Part shown: positions 5,553 through 5,978 of the stretch, piece by piece
How positions within the stretch are numbered: position 1 is the stretch's first letter
How the letters are laid out: every line of letters starts with the position of its first letter
Origin: an uncultured Clostridia bacterium
Lineage (GTDB): Bacteria > Bacillota > Clostridia > TANB77 > CAG-508
Assembly: GCA_947599995.1 (NCBI GenBank)
Contig: CANQFW010000076.1
Coordinates: 1-5,978, forward strand
Direction of reading: 5' to 3'
Length of the DNA: 5,978 nt
The notes under the pieces: generated by a model
Database searches by the model: none
What the model was told of the DNA's origin: nothing
Seen by the model: only the letters and a program-made list of their open reading frames with translations
Program-made: the position numbers and the translations under genes

Positions 5553-5593
5553 TTATACTAACTCCTTTCTAAAAATATTTTGTACCTATTTTA

Positions 5594-5621
5594 AGCATAT
5601 CATTTCTTTTTTTTTTGTCAA
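5594..5621 (-). promoter_or_regulatory. Promoter of the surface-protein gene
   Basis: On the minus strand, a perfect -35 TTGACA (5621-5616), a 16-nt spacer made largely of A residues, and -10 TATGCT (5599-5594) preceded by TGA (extended -10 pattern). Transcription would start near 5587, about 35 nt before the ATG at 5552. The A-tract spacer may bend the DNA or vary in length by slippage. Confidence 0.65.
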
Positions 5622-5854
5622 TAGATTAATTCTAACTTGTTTCGAGTAATTTCTCTTTTTTACTTACTCACATCTATGTTTCACACATTTTGTCTTTTAT
5701 TTTACATTTTTATTACAATAACGTAAAATCTGATATCTTTTCCTGAGAATACTGGTAATTCAGGAATGTTAGAATGTGTTTACATATAAATTTCTTTTTA
5801 AAAGCATATGGAGAGTATTTCATATAAAAAAATAATTAAATTCTTAAAATTCAC
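5622..5854. other. Intergenic region between the surface-protein promoter and the tRNA promoter
   Basis: No ORF with a ribosome binding site is seen on either strand. The stretch is A/T-rich with scattered homopolymer runs. The only clear structure is the inverted repeat at 5740-5766. Confidence 0.5.
5740..5766. repeat. Inverted repeat TTCCTGA/TCAGGAA
   Basis: TTCCTGA (5740-5746) and TCAGGAA (5760-5766) form a 7-bp perfect stem around a 13-nt centre. Neither strand has a U tract directly after it, so it does not look like an intrinsic terminator. A protein-binding palindrome or the 3' relic of something upstream is possible; function is unknown. Confidence 0.4.
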
Positions 5855-5883
5855 TTGCAAAAAATTAAAAATCAAAGTATAAT
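5855..5883 (+). promoter_or_regulatory. Promoter of the tRNA-Arg gene
   Basis: -35 TTGCAA (5855-5860), 17-nt spacer, perfect -10 TATAAT (5878-5883). The predicted start near 5890 leaves about 14 nt of leader before the tRNA 5' end, typical for a stable RNA gene. Confidence 0.8.
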
Positions 5884-5903
5884 GTATAAGTATTTAAAGA
5901 AAT

Positions 5904-5977
5904 GCACCAGTAGCTTAGCTGGATAGAGCACTCGGCTACGAACCGAGAGGTCGGGGATTCGAATTCCTCCTGGTGCA
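5904..5977 (+). tRNA. tRNA-Arg (anticodon ACG)
   Basis: A complete cloverleaf can be drawn. The acceptor stem GCACCAG (5904-5910) pairs with CTGGTGC (5970-5976) and the discriminator is A5977. The D-arm region is GCTTAGCTGGATAGAGC. The anticodon stem CTCGG/CCGAG (5931-5935 with 5943-5947) closes the loop CTACGAA with anticodon ACG at 5938-5940, and the T arm is GGGGA-TTCGAAT-TCCTC. A34 is expected to be edited to inosine by TadA, so that it reads CGU, CGC and CGA. The window ends one base later (C5978), which may be the first base of an encoded CCA. Confidence 0.97.
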
Positions 5978-5978
5978 C

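Noticed and set aside
5904..5978. tRNA-Arg as an integration site bounding a mobile element
   Set aside because: Integrating elements normally lie on the 3' side of a tRNA gene, which is outside the window. No integrase and no copy of the tRNA 3' end is visible on the 5' side.

Overview
The window is very AT-rich, uses the standard genetic code with strong AGGAGG-type ribosome binding sites, and encodes an LPxTG-type surface protein. This points to a low-GC Gram-positive, most likely a member of the Clostridia (inference from composition and gene style; no species can be named). It ends in a tRNA-Arg(ACG) gene.

Minus strand, 3959 down to 150: five tightly packed genes that look like one operon. 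In transcription order they are a P-loop nucleotide-kinase-like protein, a CYTH (triphosphate tunnel) protein, a radical SAM protein with an unusual CX8CX2C cysteine motif, a small alpha/beta-hydrolase-like protein, and a membrane-anchored family 2 glycosyltransferase with the DxD and QxxRW signatures of processive enzymes. Gaps are 30 and 24 nt, followed by overlaps of 1 nt and 41 nt. Every gene except possibly the first has a convincing Shine-Dalgarno sequence. The set looks like a small biosynthetic or modification pathway that works on phosphorylated or nucleotide-linked molecules and ends at the membrane. I do not recognise it as a described system.

3960-4454: a long intergenic stretch that is not empty. 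On the minus strand it holds a near-ideal promoter (TTGCAA, 17 nt, TGATATAAT), a 7-bp palindrome over the predicted start site, and a 45-codon ORF (4304-4167) with AAAGGAG placed 6 nt before its ATG. The ORF encodes a single-span hydrophobic peptide. This promoter is the best candidate for driving both the peptide and the five-gene operon, since nothing better was found closer to 3959.

4455-4652 (plus): a divergent small ribbon-helix-helix DNA-binding protein. Its strong intrinsic terminator begins inside its last codons. Its location makes it a plausible regulator of the shared divergent control region.

4695-5552 (minus): a secreted, sortase-anchored protein with a cohesin-like domain, an Asp/Asn/Thr hexapeptide-repeat stalk and an LPSTG sorting signal, with its own promoter. 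5570-5903 holds that promoter, an unexplained hairpin and the tRNA promoter.
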